Shown here piece after piece: positions 35,170 through 43,567 of a stretch of 64,000 nucleotides of DNA. The stretch lies in assembly GCA_026414765.1 (NCBI GenBank), contig JAOAIJ010000038.1, positions 1 to 64,000 of the forward strand. The letters are read 5' to 3'. The translations under genes and the position numbers were made by a program. This DNA comes from Clostridia bacterium. Its GTDB lineage: Bacteria > Bacillota > Clostridia > Acetivibrionales > DSM-27016. The notes beneath the pieces were generated by a model. The model was not told the DNA's origin. It saw only the letters and a list, made by a program, of their open reading frames with translations, and did not search any database. Position 1 is the first letter of the stretch. Every line of letters starts with the position of its first letter.

Positions 35170-35482
35170 TAATCACATAGCAAAATGTATAACTTTTCTA
35201 TCTAGCCGATTTGGCTGCATCTTTCATAAAAATGCATATTTCTTCTATATCTGTAGTGTCGATTATTACAATTTTCTCGAAAAATGACAAAAAAACACGA
35301 TTGATTTTTCCCTTAAATAGGTGAATTTATTTGATGGAATGTACTAAAAAAAGTACTATAATGAAGTCATAAAATAAAACAACCTGACTTCTTTTCTTCA
35401 TGCATTTCGTTTTTATTCTGAAAAAAATCACTACTGTAAGGAGAAGAAAAAGTAAAAAATTGTTTAGAGGGGGCATTGGGTA
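35170..35482. other. Intergenic region upstream of gldA
   Basis: No gene. It holds a TATAAT box at 35357-35362 with a nearby TTGATG (35331-35336) at a long 20-nt spacing. A short GTAC-7-GTAC-like inverted repeat (35341-35356) lies directly upstream of the TATAAT box and might be an operator. Confidence 0.5.
35331..35362 (+). promoter_or_regulatory. Candidate promoter of the glycerol operon
   Basis: The -10 box TATAAT is perfect. The -35 region is poor at the ideal distance, which is common for promoters needing an activator such as the AraC-type protein encoded upstream. Transcription would begin about 110 nt before gldA. Confidence 0.45.
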
Positions 35483-36565
35483 ATGAAAAGAGTAATGATT
35501 TCACCTTCAAAGTATGTCCAGGGGGAGGATGAACTTTACAATCTTGGAAATTATGTAAAGCAATTTTCGGACAAGGCACTGCTGGTGGCATCTAAGATTG
35601 ACCAGGTCAGAGTACAGGCACAACTCAATGAGGCCGTTAAGAAAGATGCTTTTGAGATTTTTTACGGGGAATTCAGAGAAGAGTGTACAAGGAATGAAAT
35701 TGAGAGAATGAGGAAGCTGGCGGAGGAAGAGGGCTGTGGAGTATTTATCGGACTAGGCGGAGGAAAAGCCCTGGATACGGCAAAGGCGGCTTCGTTCCTT
35801 TCGAAAAAACCAGTAATTATTGTTCCGACTATAGCTTCAACAGATGCTCCTACCAGTAAGCTTTCAATTATCTACACTGAAAGCGGCGAATTTGAAGAAT
35901 ATTTTCACCTGGACAAAAATCCTGATCTTGTTTTGGTTGATACGGCTGTAATAGCTAAAGCTCCTACAAGATTTCTTGTTGCAGGAATGGGAGACGCTCT
36001 TTCCACATACTTTGAAGCCAGATCCTGCATAAGGTCCGGAGCGGATAATATGCCGGGAGGCAAGAGTACAAAAGCTGCATTTGCTATTGCAAGAACCTGT
36101 TATGAGACTTTGATGGCAGAATCATTAAAGGCAAAAGCGGCTAATGATATGAAGGTTGTAACACAGGCGCTTGAGGATATCATAGAAGCAAACATACTGC
36201 TGAGCGGACTCGGGTTTGAAAGCAGCGGTCTTGCAGCAGCCCATTCCATACATAACGGTTTGACGATTCTTGAAGAAACCCACGGGTATATGCATGGAGA
36301 AAAGGTTTCGTTCGGAGTCATCGTTCATCTGGTTCTTGAGAATGCACCTCAGAAAGAATTGGACAAGATTATCGGCTATTGCAAATCTGTTGGCCTTCCT
36401 ACATGCTTGAAGGATCTGGGAATAGTTGAGGTAACAGAGAAAAAGATTATGGCCGTAGCAAAAGCGGTATGTGCTGAAGGGGAAACCATTCACAACATGC
36501 CTTTCCCGGTAACTCCGGATATCGTATATTCAGCGATACTGGTAGCGAACAGGCTTGGAAGATAA
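35483..36565 (+). CDS. gldA: Glycerol dehydrogenase
   Basis: A 360-residue iron/zinc-type alcohol dehydrogenase that oxidises glycerol to dihydroxyacetone with NAD+. The NAD site shows GLGGGKALDTAK; ASTDAPTSKLSIIYTE is typical of GldA. Metal ligands are D171 (GMGDALSTYFEA), H254 (AAHSIHNGL) and H271 (GYMHGEKVSFG). GAGGGGGCATTGGGTA precedes the ATG. Its product is the substrate of the DHA kinase encoded next. Confidence 0.93.
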   Translation: MKRVMISPSKYVQGEDELYNLGNYVKQFSDKALLVASKIDQVRVQAQLNEAVKKDAFEIFYGEFREECTRNEIERMRKLAEEEGCGVFIGLGGGKALDTAKAASFLSKKPVIIVPTIASTDAPTSKLSIIYTESGEFEEYFHLDKNPDLVLVDTAVIAKAPTRFLVAGMGDALSTYFEARSCIRSGADNMPGGKSTKAAFAIARTCYETLMAESLKAKAANDMKVVTQALEDIIEANILLSGLGFESSGLAAAHSIHNGLTILEETHGYMHGEKVSFGVIVHLVLENAPQKELDKIIGYCKSVGLPTCLKDLGIVEVTEKKIMAVAKAVCAEGETIHNMPFPVTPDIVYSAILVANRLGR

Positions 36566-36581
36566 GGATAGGGGTGGTCGG

Positions 36582-37574
36582 ATGAAAAAAATTATCAATA
36601 GAGTTGAAGATATTGTCATTGAGATGTGTGAAGGAATGGAAAAGGCAAACCCTGACTTGCTGGTGTTCAGTAAAAAATACAAAGTGATAAAAAAGAAGGA
36701 AATAAACAAGGATAAGGTCAGCCTTATCAGCGGGGGAGGAAGCGGACATGAACCTGCCCATGCAGGGTTCGTAGGAAAAGGGATGCTTGATGCAGCCGTA
36801 TGCGGAGATATATTTGCCTCTCCGTCAACAATCCAGGTTTATAATGCCATACTTGAGACAAGGTCAAGCAAGGGGACACTTCTTATAATCAAGAATTATT
36901 CCGGAGACTGTATGAACTTTGATGCTGCGGCTGAAATGGCAGAGGACGACGGTATTAATGTTGAAAAGGTATATGTAAATGATGATGTGGCAGTAAAGGA
37001 CAGCCTATATACTGTCGGACGAAGAGGGGTTGCAGGTACGGTATTTGTGCATAAGATTGCAGGAGCTGCAGCTGAGAAGGGAATGGAGCTTGCTCCTGTT
37101 AAGGCTGTGGCTGAGAAAGTAATAGCAAACGTACGGTCTATAGGTTTTGCACTTACTTCATGTACTGTTCCCGCGAAGGGAAGTCCTACTTTTTCATTGA
37201 ATGAGCATGAAATAGAGTTTGGCGTAGGTATTCACGGAGAGCCAGGTATAGCACGTGAAAAGATAGTGACTGCTGATGAACTTGCAGCAAAAATGATAGA
37301 CAAAATCATAAGTGATCTGCCGTTTAAAGCAGGAGATGAAGTGGCGTTGCTTATTAACGGGCTTGGAGCGACTCCTCTGCAGGAGCTATATCTGCTAAAT
37401 AACTCCGTATCCAAAGAATTGGACAAGGAAGGTATAAGGATATACAAGACCTTCGTGGGCAACTATATGACATCAATCGATATGGCCGGAGCATCGGTAT
37501 CTCTGCTGAAGCTTGATGAAGAATTAAAGGAATTGTTGGACTATCCGGTTGAGACTGCTGCATTCAGGTTATAG
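36582..37574 (+). CDS. dhaK: Dihydroxyacetone kinase subunit DhaK
   Basis: A 330-residue DHA-binding subunit. ATG 36582 follows AGGGGTGG; an in-frame TTG at 36555 inside gldA is unlikely. SGGGSGHEPAHAGFVGKGM is the substrate loop, and H218 in VGIHGEPG is the histidine that forms a hemiaminal with dihydroxyacetone. With DhaL it makes dihydroxyacetone phosphate for glycolysis. No dhaM, the PTS phosphoryl donor, is seen in this window. Confidence 0.93.
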   Translation: MKKIINRVEDIVIEMCEGMEKANPDLLVFSKKYKVIKKKEINKDKVSLISGGGSGHEPAHAGFVGKGMLDAAVCGDIFASPSTIQVYNAILETRSSKGTLLIIKNYSGDCMNFDAAAEMAEDDGINVEKVYVNDDVAVKDSLYTVGRRGVAGTVFVHKIAGAAAEKGMELAPVKAVAEKVIANVRSIGFALTSCTVPAKGSPTFSLNEHEIEFGVGIHGEPGIAREKIVTADELAAKMIDKIISDLPFKAGDEVALLINGLGATPLQELYLLNNSVSKELDKEGIRIYKTFVGNYMTSIDMAGASVSLLKLDEELKELLDYPVETAAFRL

Positions 37575-37659
37575 GATTTATCTTTATTGCATCTTACAGA
37601 TAAATGGTTTTAAGGCTAAATTTCGCGAAGAAAGTCTTTTCCGATTGGGGGGATTAAAT

Positions 37660-38292
37660 GTGAACAGCTTATCAGCTAGTGATATGGCAAATATTATTGA
37701 AATAATGATTGACATTATTATTGAGAATGAAGTATATTTCTGTGAATTAGATTCTGCAGCCGGTGATGGAGACTTTGGAATGTCTCTTGCCAAAGGGTTC
37801 AGGGTTTTAAAGGATGAATGGGATGGTATACCGAAGAGTGATATTGGTGAAATATTGAAGAAAAGCGGTTTAATAATAACCGAATATTGCGGGGGTGCTT
37901 CAGGGCCGATTTGGGGGTCTGCTTTCAGATGTGCAGGAAAATATGCAGCAGGAAAAACTGAATTGAATTTAAAAGAGTTGGGTGAACTTTTGCAAAGTGC
38001 TGTAGACGGGATACAGAAAACAGGCGGGGCTAAGCTCGGGGACAAAACCCTGCTGGATGCACTGATTCCTGCAACAGAGTCACTTAAAACAAGCAGTGAA
38101 GCAGGAGCAAACTTGCTGGAAGCTATGAGGAAAAGTGCAGCAGAAGCATCAAACGGGGCTGAACGGACAAAGGAAATGGTTGCATCCAGAGGAAGAGCGA
38201 CTTATGTAGGGGAAAGAAGCCTCAGCTACACCGACGCAGGGGCAATGGCAATCAGTGTCATATTCAACGGTATTGTTAAGAAGTTCAAGTAG
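37660..38292 (+). CDS. dhaL: Dihydroxyacetone kinase subunit DhaL
   Basis: A 210-residue ADP/ATP-binding subunit. The GTG at 37660 follows TTGGGGGGATTAAAT; the frame is open further upstream to 37549 but without a good ribosome site. LDSAAGDGDFGMSLAKGF carries the aspartates that bind Mg-nucleotide; the histidine often found in GDGDHG is phenylalanine here. GGASGPIWGSAF and RGRATYVGERSLSYTDAGA complete the DAK2 signature. Confidence 0.9.
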   Translation: MNSLSASDMANIIEIMIDIIIENEVYFCELDSAAGDGDFGMSLAKGFRVLKDEWDGIPKSDIGEILKKSGLIITEYCGGASGPIWGSAFRCAGKYAAGKTELNLKELGELLQSAVDGIQKTGGAKLGDKTLLDALIPATESLKTSSEAGANLLEAMRKSAAEASNGAERTKEMVASRGRATYVGERSLSYTDAGAMAISVIFNGIVKKFK

Positions 38293-38369
38293 TGCTACAG
38301 CAATCAGTTTTGCACAATTTGCGATAGTGGTGTTTTTATAACAACTATAACTAAATTGGAGGGAAAACC

Positions 38370-40154
38370 ATGAAAAAGAGCAGGTTGGTTATTGTTTCAC
38401 TGATTATTATCTTGATCGGTTGCCTTATAGCATCGGGGGTTCAGACAGATTTTGGCAATGTGAAGATAAAAGATGTCAGGATAGCGGGTGCTGACGGCAA
38501 TATAATCCACGGCTATCTTTACATACCTAAAGGTGTAACCTCGAAGAATCCGGCACCGGGTATTGTCACAATACACGGATATATCAACTCACTGGAAACT
38601 CAAAGCGGATTTAATATCGAATATGCACGCAGAGGATATGTAGTTCTGTCCATCGACATGCCCGGACATGGTTATTCGGACACCAGGCCGGGGGAATTTG
38701 CAGGATTCTTCTCAGGGGGTGTTGACGCTGTAGGATATATGGCTACGCTTCCGATCGTGGACAAGACCAAGATAGCGATAGAAGGTCATTCCATGGGCGG
38801 GTGGAATGCCGTACTTGCCCAGGCTTATCTGGGGAAACTACTAAATACTGTTGTTCTTGTGGGCTCTTCACCTTCAACCTTCGGGCTTCCAGCTGTCGAA
38901 GCCAGCTCACCGTATAACTTTGCCCTTGTATATGGTAAGTACGACGAGTTTTACAGCGTAATGTATGAAACTAAAAAGCCAATCGAAGTATTGTCTTCAC
39001 CAAAAATGAAGACCGCTTTCGGAACATCTGAGAGTATAGCTGCAAACAAACTTTACGGCTCCTTTGAGAACAAAACTGCAAGAAAGATTTATATCACCGA
39101 TGACACACATCCTGGAGAACACATCAGTAAAGAATCCATTGGTGCTGCCGTTGAATTTGTACAGTCTGCCATGCCCGGGTTGAAGGTAATCGATCCCAAT
39201 GACCAGGTATGGCCGTGGAAAGAATTCGGAACACTTGTTGCTCTGCTGGGTATAGGACTATTTATAATCAGCCTTGGTGCTCTCCTTTTGGATACGCCTT
39301 ACTTCGGCAGACTTAAACTGCCTGTACCGGAAAATCTAAAGTTCAGGGGATCAAAGGCATTATGGGGAATAATGGCGGTTATAGCGACAGCTATACCGGC
39401 ACTGACCTTCTTCAAATTCTATCACTTAGCTGATAAAATAACCGCCAAGGCTCTGATGCCGCAAAAAATAACCAACGCAATCGTAATCTGGGCCTTGCTG
39501 AACGCGCTTATTTTCCTGGTGATTTTCCTTATCTGGCATTTTGCATTTGCAAAGAAGGCTGGAGGTAACTATTACTCCTATGGTTTGTCTACAGACAGCG
39601 AAGGAAGGACATTTAAGTGGGGATATTTGGGAAAAACCTTCTTGTTGTCAGCTTTAGTTATTGCTTCTGCGTATTTGCTGTCTGTCATGGCGCTGGTTTT
39701 CTTTAAAGTTGACTTCCGCATATGGGTGGTTGCACTAAAGGCTATGAATACTTCTCAGCTTGGCATGTTCTTCATTTACCTCATACCGTTCTTCATATTC
39801 TTCCTGATAAATGGTTTGGCAGCTCATAGCTATCTTAGATTCAAGACCAATGAAGGTAATGGAAGATCGGCTGCGATATCCTATGTGGCCAGTGCTGCTA
39901 TCGGTTGTCTGGGTATGGCTGTACTGGTAATCCTCCAGGTTGTCCATTTGCTGACAGCTGAGACGCTGATGTTTCCAACAGAGGCATTACAGGGAATTAT
40001 TGCTTACCAGTTTGTACCTCTTCTCGCTTTTACAGGATTTGTTACGGTATACTTTAACAAAAAGACATCCAATATCTTTACAGGGGCTTTTGTGAATGCC
40101 ATGTTTATTACCTGGTATGTTGTTGCAGGTCAAGCTACCCACTTTTTTAGGTAG
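38370..40154 (+). CDS. Membrane-anchored alpha/beta hydrolase
   Basis: A 594-residue protein. A signal anchor at 5-25 is followed by an extracytoplasmic alpha/beta hydrolase domain (about 30-265): oxyanion region TIHGYINSLE, nucleophile S141 in GHSMGG, and H near 247 in DDTHPGEH. Residues about 285-594 hold roughly eight membrane helices. Substrate unknown; an ester or peptide at the cell surface is possible. GGAGGGAAAACC precedes the ATG. It runs in the same direction as the glycerol genes but shows no functional tie. Confidence 0.75.
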   Translation: MKKSRLVIVSLIIILIGCLIASGVQTDFGNVKIKDVRIAGADGNIIHGYLYIPKGVTSKNPAPGIVTIHGYINSLETQSGFNIEYARRGYVVLSIDMPGHGYSDTRPGEFAGFFSGGVDAVGYMATLPIVDKTKIAIEGHSMGGWNAVLAQAYLGKLLNTVVLVGSSPSTFGLPAVEASSPYNFALVYGKYDEFYSVMYETKKPIEVLSSPKMKTAFGTSESIAANKLYGSFENKTARKIYITDDTHPGEHISKESIGAAVEFVQSAMPGLKVIDPNDQVWPWKEFGTLVALLGIGLFIISLGALLLDTPYFGRLKLPVPENLKFRGSKALWGIMAVIATAIPALTFFKFYHLADKITAKALMPQKITNAIVIWALLNALIFLVIFLIWHFAFAKKAGGNYYSYGLSTDSEGRTFKWGYLGKTFLLSALVIASAYLLSVMALVFFKVDFRIWVVALKAMNTSQLGMFFIYLIPFFIFFLINGLAAHSYLRFKTNEGNGRSAAISYVASAAIGCLGMAVLVILQVVHLLTAETLMFPTEALQGIIAYQFVPLLAFTGFVTVYFNKKTSNIFTGAFVNAMFITWYVVAGQATHFFR

Positions 40155-40203
40155 ACTCGGGATGTTGATATAAATGCTAATAACGGTTAACAAGTCTGTT
40201 TTT

Positions 40204-40235
40204 AAAAGGGAGCTGTTTTGCAACAGCCCCCTTTT
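40204..40235. terminator. Bidirectional terminator
   Basis: A-rich and T-rich flanks surround a stem AAAAGGGAGCTGTT / AACAGCCCCCTTTT (one mismatch) with a TTGC loop. It lies between the convergent hydrolase and lipoprotein genes and would stop transcription from both sides. Confidence 0.8.
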
Positions 40236-40249
40236 AAGTGGGTACCAAA

Positions 40250-40837
40250 TCACTTCTTTAATTCCTGTTTTCCGGTTATTTTGCTCTTTTCATCAATTTT
40301 AAACGTAGCTTTGGCATCATCGTTGGTGAAATACACGTTTCCATCTACAGTAGCATCAACCAGCTGGAAGTTTTTCGCATTTACATATACATCACCTTTG
40401 AAGGTTCCGCTCTGAATTCTCGCATTCAGGCTGTTGATAGTAAGCTTTGGCGCGGTTAAAGTGTATCTGGCTGTTACATTACGCTTGTCATCTTGTGCGT
40501 ACAAAGCAATCTTACGTTGAATGACATCATTTCCGGCATCATCCTTTTTACCGTTCTTAAACTCCCCATCGAGAATGAGATCTTTATCAAATTTCAAATC
40601 CTTTATTGTGCATATGATCCATGTACCGGTAGTGCCTAAAGCCTTTTCAAAAGCAGCTTCATTATCTACTATTGAGGCTGTAGTTACTACCTCAGGGGTT
40701 GTTTCGGGTGGTGTCGTCTGAGGCGGATTCGTTGCCTGATCCTGGGTTTTCGGAGACGGTGTAGGCGCAGGCTGGTTACACCCCGCCAGAAGTGAGGTTA
40801 ATACTACTAGCACCAGCAATATTATTTTTGCTTTCAT
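40250..40837 (-). CDS. Lipoprotein of unknown function
   Basis: A 195-residue protein with a lipoprotein signal peptide (MKAKIILLVLVVLTSLLAGC, cysteine 20), then a Pro/Thr-rich linker (about 22-50). The mature part is beta-rich with repeated short strands (LTINSLNARIQSGTFKGDVY, VYFTNDDAKATF), suggesting a solenoid or stacked-strand fold. AAGGAGGAATTATTTA precedes the ATG. It is the only intact minus-strand gene seen. Function cannot be named; it is anchored on the outer face of the membrane. Confidence 0.75.
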   Translation of the reverse strand: MKAKIILLVLVVLTSLLAGCNQPAPTPSPKTQDQATNPPQTTPPETTPEVVTTASIVDNEAAFEKALGTTGTWIICTIKDLKFDKDLILDGEFKNGKKDDAGNDVIQRKIALYAQDDKRNVTARYTLTAPKLTINSLNARIQSGTFKGDVYVNAKNFQLVDATVDGNVYFTNDDAKATFKIDEKSKITGKQELKK

Positions 40838-41001
40838 TAAATAATTCCTCCTTATGTGTAGAAAGTTTACATGAATATATTATTTACTGAATAATAATAA
40901 TTAATGTGGGAAAAGTTCCCATTTGCTGCTATAAATCAATAATACCGCCAGTGCAATGAAATTGGAGCAATAAAACTAGTGCAATAAATATGCAAATACT
41001 G

Positions 41002-41007
41002 TATAAT
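41002..41007 (+). promoter_or_regulatory. Candidate -10 box of the cobalamin operon
   Basis: A perfect TATAAT lies about 55 nt before the riboswitch aptamer. The -35 region (GTGCAA at 40979-40984) matches poorly. Three similar GCAAT strings precede it, of unknown meaning. Confidence 0.5.
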
Positions 41008-41061
41008 ATACATAAATATTTCTAAAGACTTTAAAAAACATAAATACTAAGCTGAATAAAA

Positions 41062-41217
41062 TTGCAAGTGACTGGCTGAAAGCCAGTTAGAGGGAATTGG
41101 GTGAGAAACCCAAGCGGTCACGCCGCTGTAAAGGGGAGAATTTCTGCATGATGTCACTGGGTAAACCGGGAAGGCGCAGAGAGACAATGATCCTAAGCCA
41201 GAATACCTGCTTGTAAC
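41062..41217 (+). promoter_or_regulatory. Cobalamin riboswitch
   Basis: The sequence shows the landmarks of the adenosylcobalamin aptamer: GGGAATTGGGTGAGAAACCC near 41092-41111, then CACGCCGCTGTAA at 41119-41131, and the B12-box-like AAGCCAGAATACCTGC at 41195-41210. TGCAAG and CTTGTA at the ends can pair as P1. It precedes a terminator and the cobalt-uptake genes, so high B12 would be expected to stop transcription of the whole operon. Confidence 0.92.
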
Positions 41218-41284
41218 TGTTGCTGTAGTACCTGCGAGTGATGGGGAGACTGAAAGAAGCTGGGATTTTTTTACGCTTTTTTAC

Positions 41285-41318
41285 CCTTAACCGCTCAGGT
41301 TAAGGTTTTTTATTTTTT
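41285..41318 (+). terminator. Riboswitch expression-platform terminator
   Basis: An 8-bp perfect stem (CCTTAACC at 41285-41292, GGTTAAGG at 41298-41305) with a GCTCA loop is followed by TTTTTTATTTTTT. Its position between the aptamer and cbiM indicates control by transcription termination. Confidence 0.85.
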
Positions 41319-41371
41319 GAAAACCAAGTGGCAGAGCCACTTGTGTACTTTTGCAATCAGGGGGAGTTAAA

Positions 41372-42010
41372 ATGCATTTGGGGGATAATACCATACCTTT
41401 GACACAGGCTGCCGTGTATGGAGTAGTCTCAGGAGCTGCCGTAGCCCTGGGCATAAGGAAATATTACAAAGAAACCAAAGAAAAGTTGGATTACAAGATA
41501 CTTTGTGGGATATTTACAGCGTTTGTTTTTACTGTAACCATATTTGAGATACCTATGCCCTTCGGGTCAACGGAACACCCTGCCGGTACGCCGTTGGTAT
41601 CGATTTTCATGGGGCCTCTTATTACACCATTCATCAGTACCATTGTACTATTGCTGGAGCTTCTCTTCAGAGAAGGAGCAATTATAACCCTGGGTGCAAA
41701 TGTATTCTCTTTGGGTATTGTCGGTGGAACAGTGGGATGGGCTGTGTTTAAGCTGTCAAGAAAATTCGGGGCAGGACTACTTTTTGCAGGCTTTGCTGCA
41801 GGATTCCTGGGAGATATATGTGTTTATGCAGCGACAGCTGCACAGCTGGCTTTGGGACAGTTGCAAAGTAAATCCTTCTGGTTCTACTTTTTAGCTTTTG
41901 TACCAGGACAAATCCCTCTGGCTGTAGTTGAAGGGATATTTACAGGACTTGTGCTAAGGTTCATTTATATCAGAAGGCCTGAAATGTTAAGGGAATTCAA
42001 AGTAGGATAA
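41372..42010 (+). CDS. cbiM: Cobalt ECF transporter substrate-binding membrane protein CbiM
   Basis: A 212-residue integral membrane protein. The start at ATG 41372 follows GGGGGAG and yields an N-terminal Met-His pair, which in CbiM/NikM proteins coordinates the metal; this supports the start. Several hydrophobic helices follow, with the metal-loop region MPFGSTEHPAGTP, which differs from the common GTSHPTGTG form but keeps a histidine. It works with CbiQ and CbiO. No cbiN is found between cbiM and cbiQ. Metal specificity is inferred from the B12 riboswitch and operon. Confidence 0.85.
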   Translation: MHLGDNTIPLTQAAVYGVVSGAAVALGIRKYYKETKEKLDYKILCGIFTAFVFTVTIFEIPMPFGSTEHPAGTPLVSIFMGPLITPFISTIVLLLELLFREGAIITLGANVFSLGIVGGTVGWAVFKLSRKFGAGLLFAGFAAGFLGDICVYAATAAQLALGQLQSKSFWFYFLAFVPGQIPLAVVEGIFTGLVLRFIYIRRPEMLREFKVG

Positions 42011-42030
42011 ATTATTTGGAGGAATAAAAA

Positions 42031-42672
42031 GTGCTAAGTCGGTGGAAAAGATATATTGAGGCGGAAAACAAAATAGTTGCCGTAGTACTTCTGGTTTTGG
42101 CAATAGGCATAGCACAGTCGAAAAGTATTTTATCTGTCACAGCTGGAGTCATCATGCTTTTGTTGATTATAACCCATAAAAGAACCGGGATAAGGTTTTA
42201 TACCATAGTGGCAGTAGTGCTTTTTGCAGGTATTCTGAGTTTGATTCAGGTATTCACTGTTGGACAGAATATTCTTTATACCTTTGATATGCATTTCTTA
42301 AGAATTGATCTGTATGAGGAAGGTGTAGAAAAAGGTATTATTTCATTCCTGAAAATATGGGGGAGCATGGGAGCAGTAATGTTGTTGATGCATACCATCA
42401 GCTTTGGAGAATTCATTAATGCTCTTAAGTGGTATAGGCTTCCAAAAGCCTTTATCGAGGTGCTGACCTTTGCTGTTAAATTTATTTATATTTTCAGGGA
42501 AGAGGCAACAAACGTAATAAAAGCTCAGAGATGCCGCTTGGGCTATAATGGAATATGCAAATCCATTGTTTCAGTAAGCAGCGTGGCAGGAATCGTCCTG
42601 ACCAGGGCTTATGACAGAAGCAAGACCTTATCAAAATCAATGAAGAGCAGAGGTTATCATGGCAATACTTGA
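42031..42672 (+). CDS. cbiQ: ECF transporter transmembrane protein CbiQ
   Basis: A 213-residue membrane protein with a GTG start after TTTGGAGGAAT. It has about five hydrophobic helices and the coupling motifs LGYNG and RGYHG-type arginine-containing helices (FREEATNVIKAQRCRLGYNG, AYDRSKTLSKSMKSRGYHG) that transmit ATP hydrolysis from CbiO. It overlaps cbiO by 14 bp. Confidence 0.9.
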   Translation: MLSRWKRYIEAENKIVAVVLLVLAIGIAQSKSILSVTAGVIMLLLIITHKRTGIRFYTIVAVVLFAGILSLIQVFTVGQNILYTFDMHFLRIDLYEEGVEKGIISFLKIWGSMGAVMLLMHTISFGEFINALKWYRLPKAFIEVLTFAVKFIYIFREEATNVIKAQRCRLGYNGICKSIVSVSSVAGIVLTRAYDRSKTLSKSMKSRGYHGNT

Positions 42673-43567
42673 AACCAGGAACTTAAGCTTTCAATATGAA
42701 GCAGGAAAGATAATTTTGGACGATTTGAATATCAGTATTGAGAAAGGCAGCTTTGTTGCCCTTCTGGGTGCTAATGGCTGCGGTAAGACTACGCTGGCCC
42801 AACATTTTAACAGGCTGTACAAACCTGTATCCGGACAAGTTCTGCTAAATGGAAACGATATTGCGGGATTAAAGGAAGAGCAAATTTATTCTTCCATCGG
42901 ACTGGTTTTCCAGAACCCTGACGACCAGCTGTTTTCCTATACAGTCCGGGAGGATGTTTCCTACGGGGTTAAGAACCTTGGAATAAGCGGAAATGAAGCG
43001 GAAAAGAGAGTGGAGGATTCACTGAAGCTCCTTGACATAGAAGACCTTAGAGACAGGGAAATACATAAATTAAGCTTCGGGCAGAAAAAGAGGGTGGCTA
43101 TAGCCGGCATTCTGGCGATGAAACCTGAAATATTGGTTATGGATGAGCCTACTGCGGGGCTGGACCCTATGACCATAAGCTCTCTGATGAAAACCCTGAA
43201 GCAGATACAGCTGGAAGAAGGCCTGACGATTGTCATTGCAACCCATGAGGTGGATATAGTGCCTGTAAATTGTGACAAGGTCTATGTGATGAGCAGGGGT
43301 AGAATTATATTGGAAGGAAGCCCGGAGCAGGTATTCAAAAACAAAGAGCTACTCAGGGAAAGCAATCTGCGGCTGCCAAGGATAGGACACCTGATGGAAG
43401 TTTTGCATGACAAGGACAAGCTGGATGTTGATGCTGCAGCCATGACTATTTCAAAAGCCAGGAAGTCAATCAACAACCTGTTCAAATTAAAAGGAAGCTG
43501 GAGTGAAGGAAATGCTGGAAGGAATAGAGACCGTAAACCCACAGGATATAGAAAAAAGAAGCTTTGA
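42659..43567 (+). CDS. cbiO: ECF transporter ATPase CbiO
   Basis: A 302-residue ATPase for cobalt uptake: Walker A GANGCGKTT (about 36-44), Q-loop VFQNPDDQLF, signature LSFGQKKR (about 138), Walker B ILVMDEPTAGLDP (about 157) and the ATHEVD switch. The last 20 or so residues (SWSEGNAGRNRDRKPTGY) are read from DNA that also encodes the start of cbiC in another frame; a 65-bp overlap is unusual for this operon. Confidence 0.92.
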   Translation: MAILETRNLSFQYEAGKIILDDLNISIEKGSFVALLGANGCGKTTLAQHFNRLYKPVSGQVLLNGNDIAGLKEEQIYSSIGLVFQNPDDQLFSYTVREDVSYGVKNLGISGNEAEKRVEDSLKLLDIEDLRDREIHKLSFGQKKRVAIAGILAMKPEILVMDEPTAGLDPMTISSLMKTLKQIQLEEGLTIVIATHEVDIVPVNCDKVYVMSRGRIILEGSPEQVFKNKELLRESNLRLPRIGHLMEVLHDKDKLDVDAAAMTISKARKSINNLFKLKGSWSEGNAGRNRDRKPTGYRKKKL

